Of a DNA stretch of 64,000 bases, positions 8,436 through 16,924 are shown piece by piece; position 1 is the first letter of the stretch; each line of letters starts with the position of its first letter. The DNA is taken from positions 229,088-293,087 of the forward strand of contig NZ_CABFVD010000002.1 of the NCBI RefSeq assembly GCF_902143515.1, in the 5' to 3' direction. A program made the position numbers and the translations under genes. The notes under the pieces are model-generated. The model was not told the DNA's origin. It saw only the letters and a list, made by a program, of their open reading frames with translations, and ran no database searches. This DNA is from Hathewaya massiliensis. GTDB taxonomy: Bacteria; Bacillota; Clostridia; Clostridiales; Clostridiaceae.

Positions 8436-9362
8436 ATGACTAAAAAGCCAATAATTATAGATTGCGATCCAGGAACAGATGATGCCATAGCACTTTTTAT
8501 GGCACTAGCTTCTAAAAGCTTAGATGTAAGAGCTGTAACTGTGGTTTCAGGAAATCAAACTTTAGAAAAAACTGCAAAAAATGCTCTAGACATAGTTAGT
8601 TTTTTAAAAAGAGAAGATGTAAAGGTTGCAAAGGGGGCTAGAGGTCCAATTAAAAGAGAAGCTTTCTTAGCAGACTTTGTCCACGGAGAAAGTGGAGTTG
8701 GAAACACAGTTTTCCCAAAGGCTAAAAATGATTTTTATAAGAAAAATGCAGTAGATACCATTTATGAAGAAGCTATAAAATGTGAGGACAAGCTAGAGAT
8801 AGTTGCCATAGGACCACTAACCAATATAGCTACCTTACTTCTTACATATCCAGAAGTTAAAGAAAAAATACATAGAATAGTTATAATGGGTGGAGCTATA
8901 TTTGGCGGAAATGATAGCCCAGCTGCTGAATTTAATATATATGTAGACCCAGAAGCAGCAAGAATAGTCTTTGAATCAGGAATACCATTAGTTATGGTTG
9001 GACTAGACGCAACTCATAAAGCTAAGATATTTGAAAATGAAATAAGAGAATTAGATACATATAATGAAGTTGGAAAATATGCAGCAGAAATTATGGATTT
9101 TACTAAAATATTTTATAATTCCTTAGGTTTTGATGGAGTATTACTTCATGATCCATGTGCACTTGCTTATGTAATAGATGAGAGTATATTAAAAACAGAA
9201 AAATACCATGTGGATATAGAAACAAAAGGAGAAATTACAAGAGGGAAAACTGTAGTTGATATATACAGAGTTACAGGAAAAGAACCTAATATAGAGGTTG
9301 CAGTAGATGTAGACAGAGAAAGATTCATAAGATTACTTAAAGAATTAATAAAGAGCTATTAG
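8436..9362 (+). CDS. second inosine/uridine-preferring nucleoside hydrolase
   Basis: This 308-residue paralog of the hydrolase at 7266 has the same DCDPGTDDA calcium site (residues 9-17) and the LLHDPCALAY segment. It has its own ribosome binding site (AAGGAG) and lies after the operon terminator, so it probably has separate expression. Two hydrolases next to one importer suggest different nucleoside ranges. This is inferred from their sequence divergence rather than from any specificity motif. Confidence 0.9.
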   Translation: MTKKPIIIDCDPGTDDAIALFMALASKSLDVRAVTVVSGNQTLEKTAKNALDIVSFLKREDVKVAKGARGPIKREAFLADFVHGESGVGNTVFPKAKNDFYKKNAVDTIYEEAIKCEDKLEIVAIGPLTNIATLLLTYPEVKEKIHRIVIMGGAIFGGNDSPAAEFNIYVDPEAARIVFESGIPLVMVGLDATHKAKIFENEIRELDTYNEVGKYAAEIMDFTKIFYNSLGFDGVLLHDPCALAYVIDESILKTEKYHVDIETKGEITRGKTVVDIYRVTGKEPNIEVAVDVDRERFIRLLKELIKSY

Positions 9363-9419
9363 AGGGCTATTAAGGAAAACTTATTAATAAAAACTTATAC
9401 AAGCATTTTTAAATTCTTC

Positions 9420-9470
9420 TTATATTTATTAAAGTTAGAATTAAATTATATTTATTAAAGTTAGAATTAA
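9420..9470. repeat. perfect 25-bp tandem duplication
   Basis: The 25-bp unit at 9420-9444 is repeated without change at 9446-9470 (period 26). It lies in the gap between the second hydrolase and the LacI-type regulator. Confidence 0.85.
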
Positions 9471-9617
9471 GAGTTTTTATAAAAAAACTGAGTATTATTA
9501 GATTTACTCGCTAAATTGAAGTTTAAATAGGCTTAAAGGGGAAGAAGTACTTTACAGTTGAAATTTAGCATAGGCTATGAATTATATCATAACAGAGTAA
9601 ATTAGGGGGATGGTAAA

Positions 9618-10643
9618 ATGAAAGTAACCATAACAGAAATAGCAGAGGAAGCTAAGGTTTCTATTGCTACTGTATCAAGGGTCTTAAATAATAAAGACAA
9701 AGGGGTAAGTAAGGCTACAAGAGAAAGAGTGTTAAATATAATAGAAGAAAAAGGATACCATCCTAATGCTATAGCAAGAGGATTGGTTACAAAAAAGACA
9801 AAGGTTATAGGGCTTTTACTTCCTAGCATAACCAATCCTTTCTTTCCAGAAATAGAAAGAGGTATAGAGGATATGGCAACAGCACTAGGGTACAGTATAA
9901 TATTATGTAATACTGACTATGATAGCGAGAGGGAAAAAAAGTATTTAAAATTACTTATAGAAAGACAAGTAGACGGTATTATATATGCACTAAGTGTAGC
10001 AGGAGAAAATTATGAAAGCATAGAAACCCTAAAGAAAAGGGGAATTCCCTTTGTAGTTTTTGATAAATATGTTAAAGATGAAAAAGTCCCATATATATAC
10101 ACAGAAAATGAAGAACCCACTTGCAATATGGTTAAATATATTATAGATAAGGGTCATAAAAAAATAGCATTTATATCGGGGCCCTTAGAGTATATAACTG
10201 CAAAGGATAGATTAAATGGTTATAAAAGAGCCTTAAAAGAAAAAGATATAAACTTAGATCTTTCCCTTATAAAATATGAAGCTTATACTATTGAAGGGGG
10301 AGAGGCAGCTACTGAAGCCCTTTTAAAAGAAAAAAAAGAGTTTACAGCCATAGCTTGTGCCAATGATTTAATAGCTATAGGAGCCTTAAAAACACTTAGA
10401 AAACATAATATAAAAGTTCCAGAAGAAGTTTCAATTACAGGTTTTGATAATATAGATATTACAGATGTAACATACCCTAGAATAACAACTGTACATCAAC
10501 CTAAATACGAAATAGGACAAATGGCAGTAAAAACTCTTATAGATTTAATAGATAAGGAAAAGATAAATAATAGAGGTATGGTACTAAAAAGTAGTATAAT
10601 AGAAAGAGACTCAGTAAGTAACTTAAAGGAGGAATTATTATGA
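9618..10643 (+). CDS. LacI family transcriptional regulator
   Basis: The N-terminus MKVTITEIAEEAKVSIATVS is the LacI helix-turn-helix, followed by the hinge HPNAIARGL and a periplasmic-binding-protein-like ligand domain of about 280 residues resembling RbsR-type ribose sensors. It is 341 residues, the usual length. Its position at the end of the nucleoside locus, and the AACGTT operator at 2391-2405, make ribose or a nucleoside-derived sugar the likely inducer (inference). Its stop overlaps the start of the next gene as ATGA. Confidence 0.9.
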   Translation: MKVTITEIAEEAKVSIATVSRVLNNKDKGVSKATRERVLNIIEEKGYHPNAIARGLVTKKTKVIGLLLPSITNPFFPEIERGIEDMATALGYSIILCNTDYDSEREKKYLKLLIERQVDGIIYALSVAGENYESIETLKKRGIPFVVFDKYVKDEKVPYIYTENEEPTCNMVKYIIDKGHKKIAFISGPLEYITAKDRLNGYKRALKEKDINLDLSLIKYEAYTIEGGEAATEALLKEKKEFTAIACANDLIAIGALKTLRKHNIKVPEEVSITGFDNIDITDVTYPRITTVHQPKYEIGQMAVKTLIDLIDKEKINNRGMVLKSSIIERDSVSNLKEELL

Positions 10644-10855
10644 AAAAGAGAGTTTTAATAGAAGGTATGAGCTGTGCACATTGTTCAAAACACGTCAAAG
10701 ATGCACTTTTAGAACTTAAAGGCATTTCAAACATAGAAGTAATATTAGAAGAAAATGCAGCAGAATTTGAAGCAACTTCAGAAGTCACAGAGAAAGAAAT
10801 AAAAAATGCCATAGAAGATGCAGGATACGATGTTAAGGACATAATAAGTTTGTAA
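10640..10855 (+). CDS. heavy-metal-associated (HMA) domain protein, CopZ-like
   Basis: This 71-residue single-domain protein has the metal-binding loop GMSCAHC (about residues 9-15) of the ferredoxin-like HMA fold used by copper chaperones and P-type ATPase N-termini. It overlaps the LacI-family gene by 4 bp and has AGGAGG inside that gene, so it is translationally coupled to a sugar-type regulator, an odd pairing. No copper ATPase is nearby. A terminator follows. Confidence 0.8.
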   Translation: MKKRVLIEGMSCAHCSKHVKDALLELKGISNIEVILEENAAEFEATSEVTEKEIKNAIEDAGYDVKDIISL

Positions 10856-10877
10856 AATATATAATAAAGTCTTATAT

Positions 10878-10924
10878 AAACCTTATCTCAAAAGTAAATT
10901 TACTTAGAGATAAGGTTTTTTATA
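10878..10924 (+). terminator. Rho-independent terminator
   Basis: AAACCTTATCTC (10878-10889) pairs with GAGATAAGGTTT (10907-10918), followed by a T run. Confidence 0.9.
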
Positions 10925-11048
10925 CATAAATACTAAAATATATTGAAATTATACATTATTAACAGTAAAAATATGATAGATACACTTAAACAATTTTGAA
11001 AATTCCAAATGTTACATCAAAAATCTAAGGGGATATAGGGGTGAATAC

Positions 11049-13565
11049 ATGAATAATTTTTGGAGCATAATACCAAAAAATGTTTTGAAAAACAGGAAAA
11101 GAAGTTTTTTTATAGCTCTAACTATAATGTTATCAGTAAGTTTAATTGTATCTTTAAAAATTTCCTTAAGTTTTTTTATAAATGGAAGGCGTGAAGCTTT
11201 AAGGGGACAAGATGGAGGTATATATGATTCTATAATAACAGCACATTATGACTATAAAGAAGATTTTGATTATATAAATAAGGAAAAATTTATTAAGGAG
11301 CAGACACAATGTTTTTTTGTAGGGGATGCGATAAAGGTTGGAAATGGAAAGGAAAAAGTTAAAATCATAGGCTTTGACAAGGAAAAGGCAAGTACCATGT
11401 TAAATGTAAAAATTATAAAAGGAAGGGAGCCTGGAAATGCTAATGAAATAGCCCTAGAAGATTGGATAGTAAAACGTATAGATCCTAATCTAAAAATAGG
11501 GGACAAGGTTAAGATACCGGTAGTACCTAAAGATTATGGTAACTACGAGGAACTTAATGAGTTTACCTTAGTTGGAATTTTTAATTATGAAGAGACAATG
11601 AAAGAGGACAATAAACTTGCAAAAGCCTATGTAAATAAAGAATATGTTAAAAGTAAGTTTCCTAAAGATTTAATATATATTTCAGAATTTATAAAGTATA
11701 AGGAGGATTGGTCTATAGATAAAAATATTCAACGCACTATTATGGATTTAACTAATGGTATGGAGTTTTATAAAAATTATAATAGATACATGTTCTATAA
11801 AAGTGTTAATATTATAAATTATGTATCTAAGGTATTAAATATAGTTATTCTAATTATAGGAACCATTCTAATTTATAATGTATTTATAAGTTCTATTACT
11901 GAAAGAACAAGAGAGTTAGGGATGTTAAGGGCACTAGGATTAACACCTAAGGAGTCAAGAATTTTAGTAATAGGAGAAGGGGTAATCATAGCACTGATTA
12001 TTATACCTCTTGCTATATTCTTAGGAAGCTTTTTAAGTAGGATTTCAATGTCTATAATGTCAAAAGAAAATCATTTAAAGAACATTTTACTAGTACCAAG
12101 TGATGGGATAAAACAAGCTATAGCTGTAGGTATATTATCTGTAATCCTAGGAGCGAACTCAGCTTCTAGAAAGGCAGCCAAAATTTCACCTATAGAGGCA
12201 ATGAATAATCTAGATAAGGCAGAGTTTGATGAGAGAGTTGTAAAAGAAATTAGTATGAAGATGGAAGATGAACCTAAAGGGTTTTTATTCTCCATGGCTA
12301 AGATAAACTTAAATAGAAACAAAAAGAAATTTATAAGCACAGTAATCTCTATGAGTATGAGTGTGGTTTTATTTATTGTAATAAGCTTTATTATGATTAG
12401 TATTGATCCTATAAAAGGTTACAAAAAGAAGTTTGGAGGAGACTTTATTATTCAATCTTATAATTATGCAGAAGGAGAGTTTGTAACAGAAAAAGATATA
12501 AATAAGATTGAAAAAATAGATGGGATAGAAAAGGTTCACAGAGAGAAGACCCTAATGACTAATGCAATAGTAACCCAGGATCTTTGTACATTTGATATAG
12601 TGAAGGAAATGGAGATTAAGGCTACTAGATATATTAAGATGGAAAACTTTTTTAAAGATAATAAATGTTATATACCTGTAGAAGTTATGGGATGTGATGA
12701 AAAAGAACTTAAAAATTTAAGGAAATATAAAAAAGAGGGTAGTATAAATACAGAAAATATATCAGGAAGAACGGTTACAGTAATGCAAAAGATTGGAGAT
12801 AAAGAAGAAAAAACTAAATTTAAAATTGGAGATAAGGTAGATATAGAAGCTATTATATATAATGAGAAAACAAAAAAATATTCATTAGAAATGGTACCCT
12901 TTGAAGTAGAGGGCATAATTGAAACAAAAGAAATAGAACCTAAAGATAATAGTGCTTCTTGCATATTTATGGTTTCAGATAAAACTATGATTAACAGTTT
13001 CGGTTTGAATGATTATCAAAGAGCAAATATAACCCTAGATAAAAATGCTGATTATAAAAAAGTAGAAAAACAATTAAAAGAAATTGCAAAAAACAATAGA
13101 AACTATAAATTTAGAGCTTACGAAGAAGAGCTAAAGGGATTAAAGAAGAATCTTTCAACTGTACATTTTATATTCTATAGTTTTATATTTATGGTAGGGT
13201 TAATAAGTATAGTGAATATTTTCAACACAATGAATATGAATGTTATATTAAGAAAAAAAGAATTTGGAATGTTTAGAGCTATAGGAATGTCTAAGCATGA
13301 AGTCAGAAAAATGATTGTTAGAGAAGGTATGTTTTATGGATTATGGACATGCGCTTGGGGAGTTATTTTAAGTTTATCTTCTGTATATTTTATATCTAGT
13401 GCTATGAAAAGAAACATTATATCCACTAACTTTTTAAACTTAATTTTAACTAAGATTTTACCAGTAGCTTTATTGGTAACTATACTATCTTTTATTGCAG
13501 CTTTAAATGCATCTAGAAAGGTTTTCTCAGATAGCATAATAGAATCTATGAGGGGAATAGAGTAG
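11049..13565 (+). CDS. FtsX/MacB-type ABC transporter permease, large
   Basis: At 838 residues this is a double-length FtsX-like permease. It has an N-terminal helix (about 18-38), an extracytoplasmic domain, a trio of helices with TERTRELGMLRALGL in the FtsX motif (about residues 285-300), then a second copy with LRKKEFGMFRAIGMSKHEVR near residue 740. Such proteins move lipoproteins or hydrophobic drugs, or resist antimicrobial peptides, using a LolD-type ATPase. That ATPase follows 10 bp downstream. The substrate is not evident from sequence. Confidence 0.85.
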   Translation: MNNFWSIIPKNVLKNRKRSFFIALTIMLSVSLIVSLKISLSFFINGRREALRGQDGGIYDSIITAHYDYKEDFDYINKEKFIKEQTQCFFVGDAIKVGNGKEKVKIIGFDKEKASTMLNVKIIKGREPGNANEIALEDWIVKRIDPNLKIGDKVKIPVVPKDYGNYEELNEFTLVGIFNYEETMKEDNKLAKAYVNKEYVKSKFPKDLIYISEFIKYKEDWSIDKNIQRTIMDLTNGMEFYKNYNRYMFYKSVNIINYVSKVLNIVILIIGTILIYNVFISSITERTRELGMLRALGLTPKESRILVIGEGVIIALIIIPLAIFLGSFLSRISMSIMSKENHLKNILLVPSDGIKQAIAVGILSVILGANSASRKAAKISPIEAMNNLDKAEFDERVVKEISMKMEDEPKGFLFSMAKINLNRNKKKFISTVISMSMSVVLFIVISFIMISIDPIKGYKKKFGGDFIIQSYNYAEGEFVTEKDINKIEKIDGIEKVHREKTLMTNAIVTQDLCTFDIVKEMEIKATRYIKMENFFKDNKCYIPVEVMGCDEKELKNLRKYKKEGSINTENISGRTVTVMQKIGDKEEKTKFKIGDKVDIEAIIYNEKTKKYSLEMVPFEVEGIIETKEIEPKDNSASCIFMVSDKTMINSFGLNDYQRANITLDKNADYKKVEKQLKEIAKNNRNYKFRAYEEELKGLKKNLSTVHFIFYSFIFMVGLISIVNIFNTMNMNVILRKKEFGMFRAIGMSKHEVRKMIVREGMFYGLWTCAWGVILSLSSVYFISSAMKRNIISTNFLNLILTKILPVALLVTILSFIAALNASRKVFSDSIIESMRGIE

Positions 13566-13575
13566 GAGGGGGAAT

Positions 13576-14286
13576 ATGGAATTATTAAAAACAAAGGCTT
13601 TGCAAAAAACTTATGGAGTTACTTATAATGTGGTAAAGGCTTTAAGACCAACAGATTTAGTTATAAATGAAGGGGAGTTTGTGGCTATTATAGGGCCCAG
13701 TGGTTCGGGAAAGAGTACATTATTACATCTTTTAGCAGGACTAGATAAGCCCTCTAGTGGAAAGGTGTATATTGGAGATAAAAGTATATATGATATGAAA
13801 GAAAGCGAATTATCTAAATTTAGAAGAAGAAATATAGGATTTATATTTCAATTCTTTAACCTAATACCTGTTCTCACCATAGAAGAAAATATAAAGCTTC
13901 CAATGCTCATGGATGGTAAAAAAGTAGACAAAGATTATTTAGAAGAAATACTAGACATATTAGGATTAAAAGATAGAAGAAAGCATCTGCCAGGTGAGGT
14001 ATCAGGAGGACAACAACAAAGAGCAGCCATAGGAAGAGCACTTTTAAGTAAACCTAAAATAATCTTTGCCGATGAGCCTACAGGAAACTTAGACTCCAAA
14101 AGTAGTAACGAAGTTTTAGATTTACTTACAATGTCTATAAAAAAATATAAACAAACCCTAGTTATGATAACACATGACCCTAAAATAGCAGTACTTGCCG
14201 ATAGAATAATAAGCATAACAGATGGAGTTATAGAAGAAACATCTAAAGAAGTATATGCAAATGCTATAAATGCACTTTCAAGTTAA
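13576..14286 (+). CDS. ABC transporter ATP-binding protein, LolD/MacB type
   Basis: This is a single ABC domain of 236 residues with Walker A GPSGSGKST, Q-loop FQFFNLIPVLT, signature VSGGQQQR and Walker B IIFADEPTGNLD, the standard set for MacB/LolD ATPases. It is paired with the preceding large permease (GGAGGGGG ribosome binding site, 10-bp gap). It might also energise the minus-strand permeases at 14381-18187, which have no ATPase of their own in view. Confidence 0.9.
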   Translation: MELLKTKALQKTYGVTYNVVKALRPTDLVINEGEFVAIIGPSGSGKSTLLHLLAGLDKPSSGKVYIGDKSIYDMKESELSKFRRRNIGFIFQFFNLIPVLTIEENIKLPMLMDGKKVDKDYLEEILDILGLKDRRKHLPGEVSGGQQQRAAIGRALLSKPKIIFADEPTGNLDSKSSNEVLDLLTMSIKKYKQTLVMITHDPKIAVLADRIISITDGVIEETSKEVYANAINALSS

Positions 14287-14299
14287 AGAGATTAAAAAG

Positions 14300-14345
14300 T
14301 AGACTATACTCTTTGAGGTTAAAAAAGAGAGTATAGTCTATTTTC
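14300..14345. terminator. bidirectional Rho-independent terminator
   Basis: TAGACTATACTCT (14300-14312) pairs with AGAGTATAGTCTA (14328-14340), with T residues on one side and A residues on the other. It separates the convergent ATPase and permease pseudogene. Confidence 0.85.
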
Positions 14346-14380
14346 ATAATACATGAAGCATCCTTATTAGTTTTCATTTT

Positions 14381-15440
14381 TTATCTTAGAATTTCCGATA
14401 CCTCTAATTTCATGGCTTTTCTCATAGGGACAATAGCGGTTACTCTTCCAACAATGAGGCAAAATATGTAGGTTATGGCTGAGGAGAAGAAGTAAACCTT
14501 CATATTAGGAATATCGAAAATTTTACTTTTTATAAAAATAACATAGAATATAAAACCTAAAATAAAAGATGAGGTTACTATAAATTCATATTCCAGCAAT
14601 ATTCTTCTTGAAATTTGTTTATCCGTTCCACCAAAAGTCTTTCTTATGGCAAGTTCTTTTTCTTTATTTTCTATCCAATCTGTGGTAAGGCTCACTGTAT
14701 TAAGTGCAAGACAAACTAGTATTAAAGCTATAAATACAAAACCACTAAAAGCTCCACTAAGTAAATCTAAAAAAGGAGATTTAAGCCTGTCATCTTCAAA
14801 GGATTCTACTACTATGTTTAAACGTTTACTAGTAAGGTATTTTTTAAATTTTTCAAAGGTAGCTATAGATTCCTTACCACAATCTATATAGTAAAATCCT
14901 GAACTGTAATCAAACTCACCTTTTTGAAAAACAGAGTTTAAATTTACATAAACAGACTATCTAAATAAGTTTTCTTATCATCACTGCCCATAACACCTAT
15001 TACTAGATATCTACCACTTTCATCGTCAAAATAGTGTTTATTATCTTCTACAGTGCAATTAGCAAAGACTTCACTACCGACTATAGCTAACTTTGTGTCA
15101 TTTTCAAAATCTTCCTTAGTAAAAAAACGACCACTTTTCATTGGAACCTTAGGAGTTTTGTTTCCAGAAAAATAAATTCCTTTATATAAGGGTTTTGATA
15201 AGTCTTTATACATAAGAATATTTTTGTTTAAGCTTTGGAAAAACTGAAAATCTTTTTTATTTAGAGTAGGTACATCCTGTACTCTAATTTTTAAGGCGTT
15301 TTCGCTTAGAAAATCCGTATTTTCCTTATTTACACTATAAATACTTTGAAAAAAAGAGGTAAATAAAGAAAATATAAAGGATATTACGGTAAAGGTTATA
15401 ATTGAGCAAATTTCATAATTTTTAATTGTTGATACAGCTA
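14381..15440 (-). pseudogene. FtsX-like ABC permease, C-terminal part of an IS-broken gene
   Basis: Read on the minus strand from 15440, the frame runs through one membrane helix (ITFTVISFIFSLFTSFF) and a MacB-like periplasmic region to a TAA at about 14944. The match continues in another frame (NSVFQKGEFDYSSGFYYIDC) through the FtsX core ENKEKELAIRKTFGG to the stop at 14381. So a frameshift lies near 14941-14946. The N-terminus of the same gene is on the other side of the IS1182-like element (16797-16914). Rejoined, the gene encodes an ordinary permease of about 410 residues. It formed an operon with the permease at 16925. Confidence 0.8.
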
Positions 15441-15478
15441 AATTTTTCTCAACACAAAAAGGAGATTCACCCCCAAAT

Positions 15479-15545
15479 GTTGAATATATTAAGTACGACC
15501 AAAATAACCAACGAAAGGAGTGAACCTCACTTATGTATATTCAAC
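15479..15545 (+). promoter_or_regulatory. fold-back inverted repeat over the transposase start
   Basis: GTTGAATATA (15479-15488) is a perfect 10-bp complement of TATATTCAAC (15536-15545). The loop contains the GAAAGGAG ribosome binding site and the ATG at 15533. A transcript entering from outside the element would fold this way and bury the start, whereas one initiated inside the loop would lack the left arm. Confidence 0.6.
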
Positions 15546-16750
15546 AACAATGTTTATTATCCTTTGAGGAAATTATAAAATATCAACCAAAAACAAAATT
15601 AGAGATGATTCTTGCTCAATTAAATTTTACTAATATCTTAAATTTTTTATCTTCTAAAAGCGCTGTGCGCGGCCCGAAAGGGTGGGATTCTTTAACTTTG
15701 TTATATTCATTAATTGCAATGCAATTAGAGCAAATTAAAACAATAAAAAAATTAGTCGATAGACTTGAAACAGATCCTGTTTTTAGATATACCTGCGGTA
15801 TTAATGTTTTGGATCGTGCACCTTCTGCTTCAACATTTAGCAGATTTTTAGATAAAATTTCTAGCTCTAATGAGCTTGAAAGAGACTTTGAATCTCTTAT
15901 ATTGAAAGCAAAGGAATTAAATATTATTGAAGGTACAAATATTGCCATAGATTCTACTAAGTTAAATGCTTATGAAAAATCCAAACCATCATCTAAACTT
16001 AAAAAGGATGGAGTCTCTCCTAACTGGGGAGCTAAAAATGATACAGATGGCAATAAAATAAAGTGGTTTGGATTTAAATTACACATACTTGCTGACTGCA
16101 AAAGTGAATTGCCATTAAGTATATTACTTAGCCCTGCTAGTTATAATGATGGAGATATGGCTTTACCACTAATAGCTAAATTCAAAAATACCTATGGTTC
16201 AACATTTAAATCAGTAAATTACATTATGGATTCAGGCTATGATTATAAAAAAGTCTATGATTACATCACTCATATTATTAAAGCTCAACCTATAATAGCA
16301 TTAAATACTAGAGGAGCATATGCTCCTCCAGAAGGCATGAATGAAAATTTTCATCCAATATGTTCTCTTGGATATCCATTAACATATTGGGGAAAGGACG
16401 GAAACTATTTAAAGTTTAGATGTCCTCATGCAGTTAGTAAAGTAAACTGTCCGTACGGGATGAGTTGGTGTAGTAATTCTAACTATGGTTTATGCCATAA
16501 AGTAAATTATAAAAAAAATAACAGATTTTATAGTTATCCTTTAAGAGATTCAAAGGAATGGCAATATCTGTACAATAAAAGAAGCTCTGTTGAGAGATGT
16601 AACTCTCTCTTAAAGGAATATCTGAGTACTGATAATATCCGTTCCGCAGGAATACGTAAGGCTAAAATATTTGCTTTATTAAATTGTATTACATTAGTAG
16701 CAGGTACTATTGCAGTCAATCAGCCTCACGACTTAAAGAAAGTAGCATAA
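15533..16750 (+). CDS. transposase, IS1182-like, DDE type
   Basis: The 405-residue protein has the N-terminal DUF772-type domain of IS1182/IS5-like transposases (SAVRGPKGWDSLTLLYSLIA; PSASTFSRFL) and a DDE core: Asp in IAIDSTKL, Asp in YIMDSGYDY, Glu in SSVERCNSLL. A cysteine-rich insert (CPHAV...CPYGMSWC) lies before the final Glu. GAAAGGAG is the ribosome binding site. No frameshift or stop interrupts it, so it is probably functional. Confidence 0.85.
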   Translation: MYIQQQCLLSFEEIIKYQPKTKLEMILAQLNFTNILNFLSSKSAVRGPKGWDSLTLLYSLIAMQLEQIKTIKKLVDRLETDPVFRYTCGINVLDRAPSASTFSRFLDKISSSNELERDFESLILKAKELNIIEGTNIAIDSTKLNAYEKSKPSSKLKKDGVSPNWGAKNDTDGNKIKWFGFKLHILADCKSELPLSILLSPASYNDGDMALPLIAKFKNTYGSTFKSVNYIMDSGYDYKKVYDYITHIIKAQPIIALNTRGAYAPPEGMNENFHPICSLGYPLTYWGKDGNYLKFRCPHAVSKVNCPYGMSWCSNSNYGLCHKVNYKKNNRFYSYPLRDSKEWQYLYNKRSSVERCNSLLKEYLSTDNIRSAGIRKAKIFALLNCITLVAGTIAVNQPHDLKKVA

Positions 16751-16796
16751 AATAACTTTCAAAAAATAATAAGTTATCCACAGGCACGGTAGTGCT

Positions 16797-16914
16797 TAGC
16801 TTTGCTATTATCTTTTTTAGTGTTTTTAGTAACTCATTTTCACAAATATTAAAAATCTAATTGTGCAATTTGCTCAATTATAAAAATTGATTTTTTAAAA
16901 GAAATTTTGATCAT
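16797..16914 (-). pseudogene. FtsX-like ABC permease, N-terminal part of the IS-broken gene
   Basis: ATG at 16914 with AGGA close upstream gives MIKISFKKSIFIIEQIAQLD and then hits TAA after a T5 run. Removing one T restores the frame NICENELLKTLKKIIAKL, which joins exactly to AVSTIKNYEICS on the far side of the element. So the gene carries a +1 frameshift in its N-terminus in addition to the insertion and a second frameshift near 14941. It begins 10 bp after the upstream permease gene. Confidence 0.7.
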
Positions 16915-16924
16915 AAAATCCTCA

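Larger units (their letters stand above)
15441..16796 (+). mobile_element. IS1182-like insertion sequence (about 1.36 kb)
   Basis: The boundaries are inferred by restoring the interrupted permease frame: joining CAGC-TA-GCTTTGC across the element gives a continuous coding sequence with a duplicated TA at 15439-15440 and 16797-16798. I found no convincing long terminal inverted repeats. The right end carries a small palindrome GCACGGTAGTGC (16784-16795) and a DnaA-box sequence TTATCCACA (16774-16782). The transposase is intact. Confidence 0.65.

Noticed and set aside
14817-14830. Second LacI-type operator TTTAAACGTTTACT
   Set aside because: It lies inside the coding part of the permease pseudogene, far from any promoter; likely chance.
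16784-16795. IS200/IS605-type end hairpin on the first IS
   Set aside because: The transposase is a DDE enzyme, not a Y1 HUH protein, so the palindrome cannot be taken as a single-strand transposition end.
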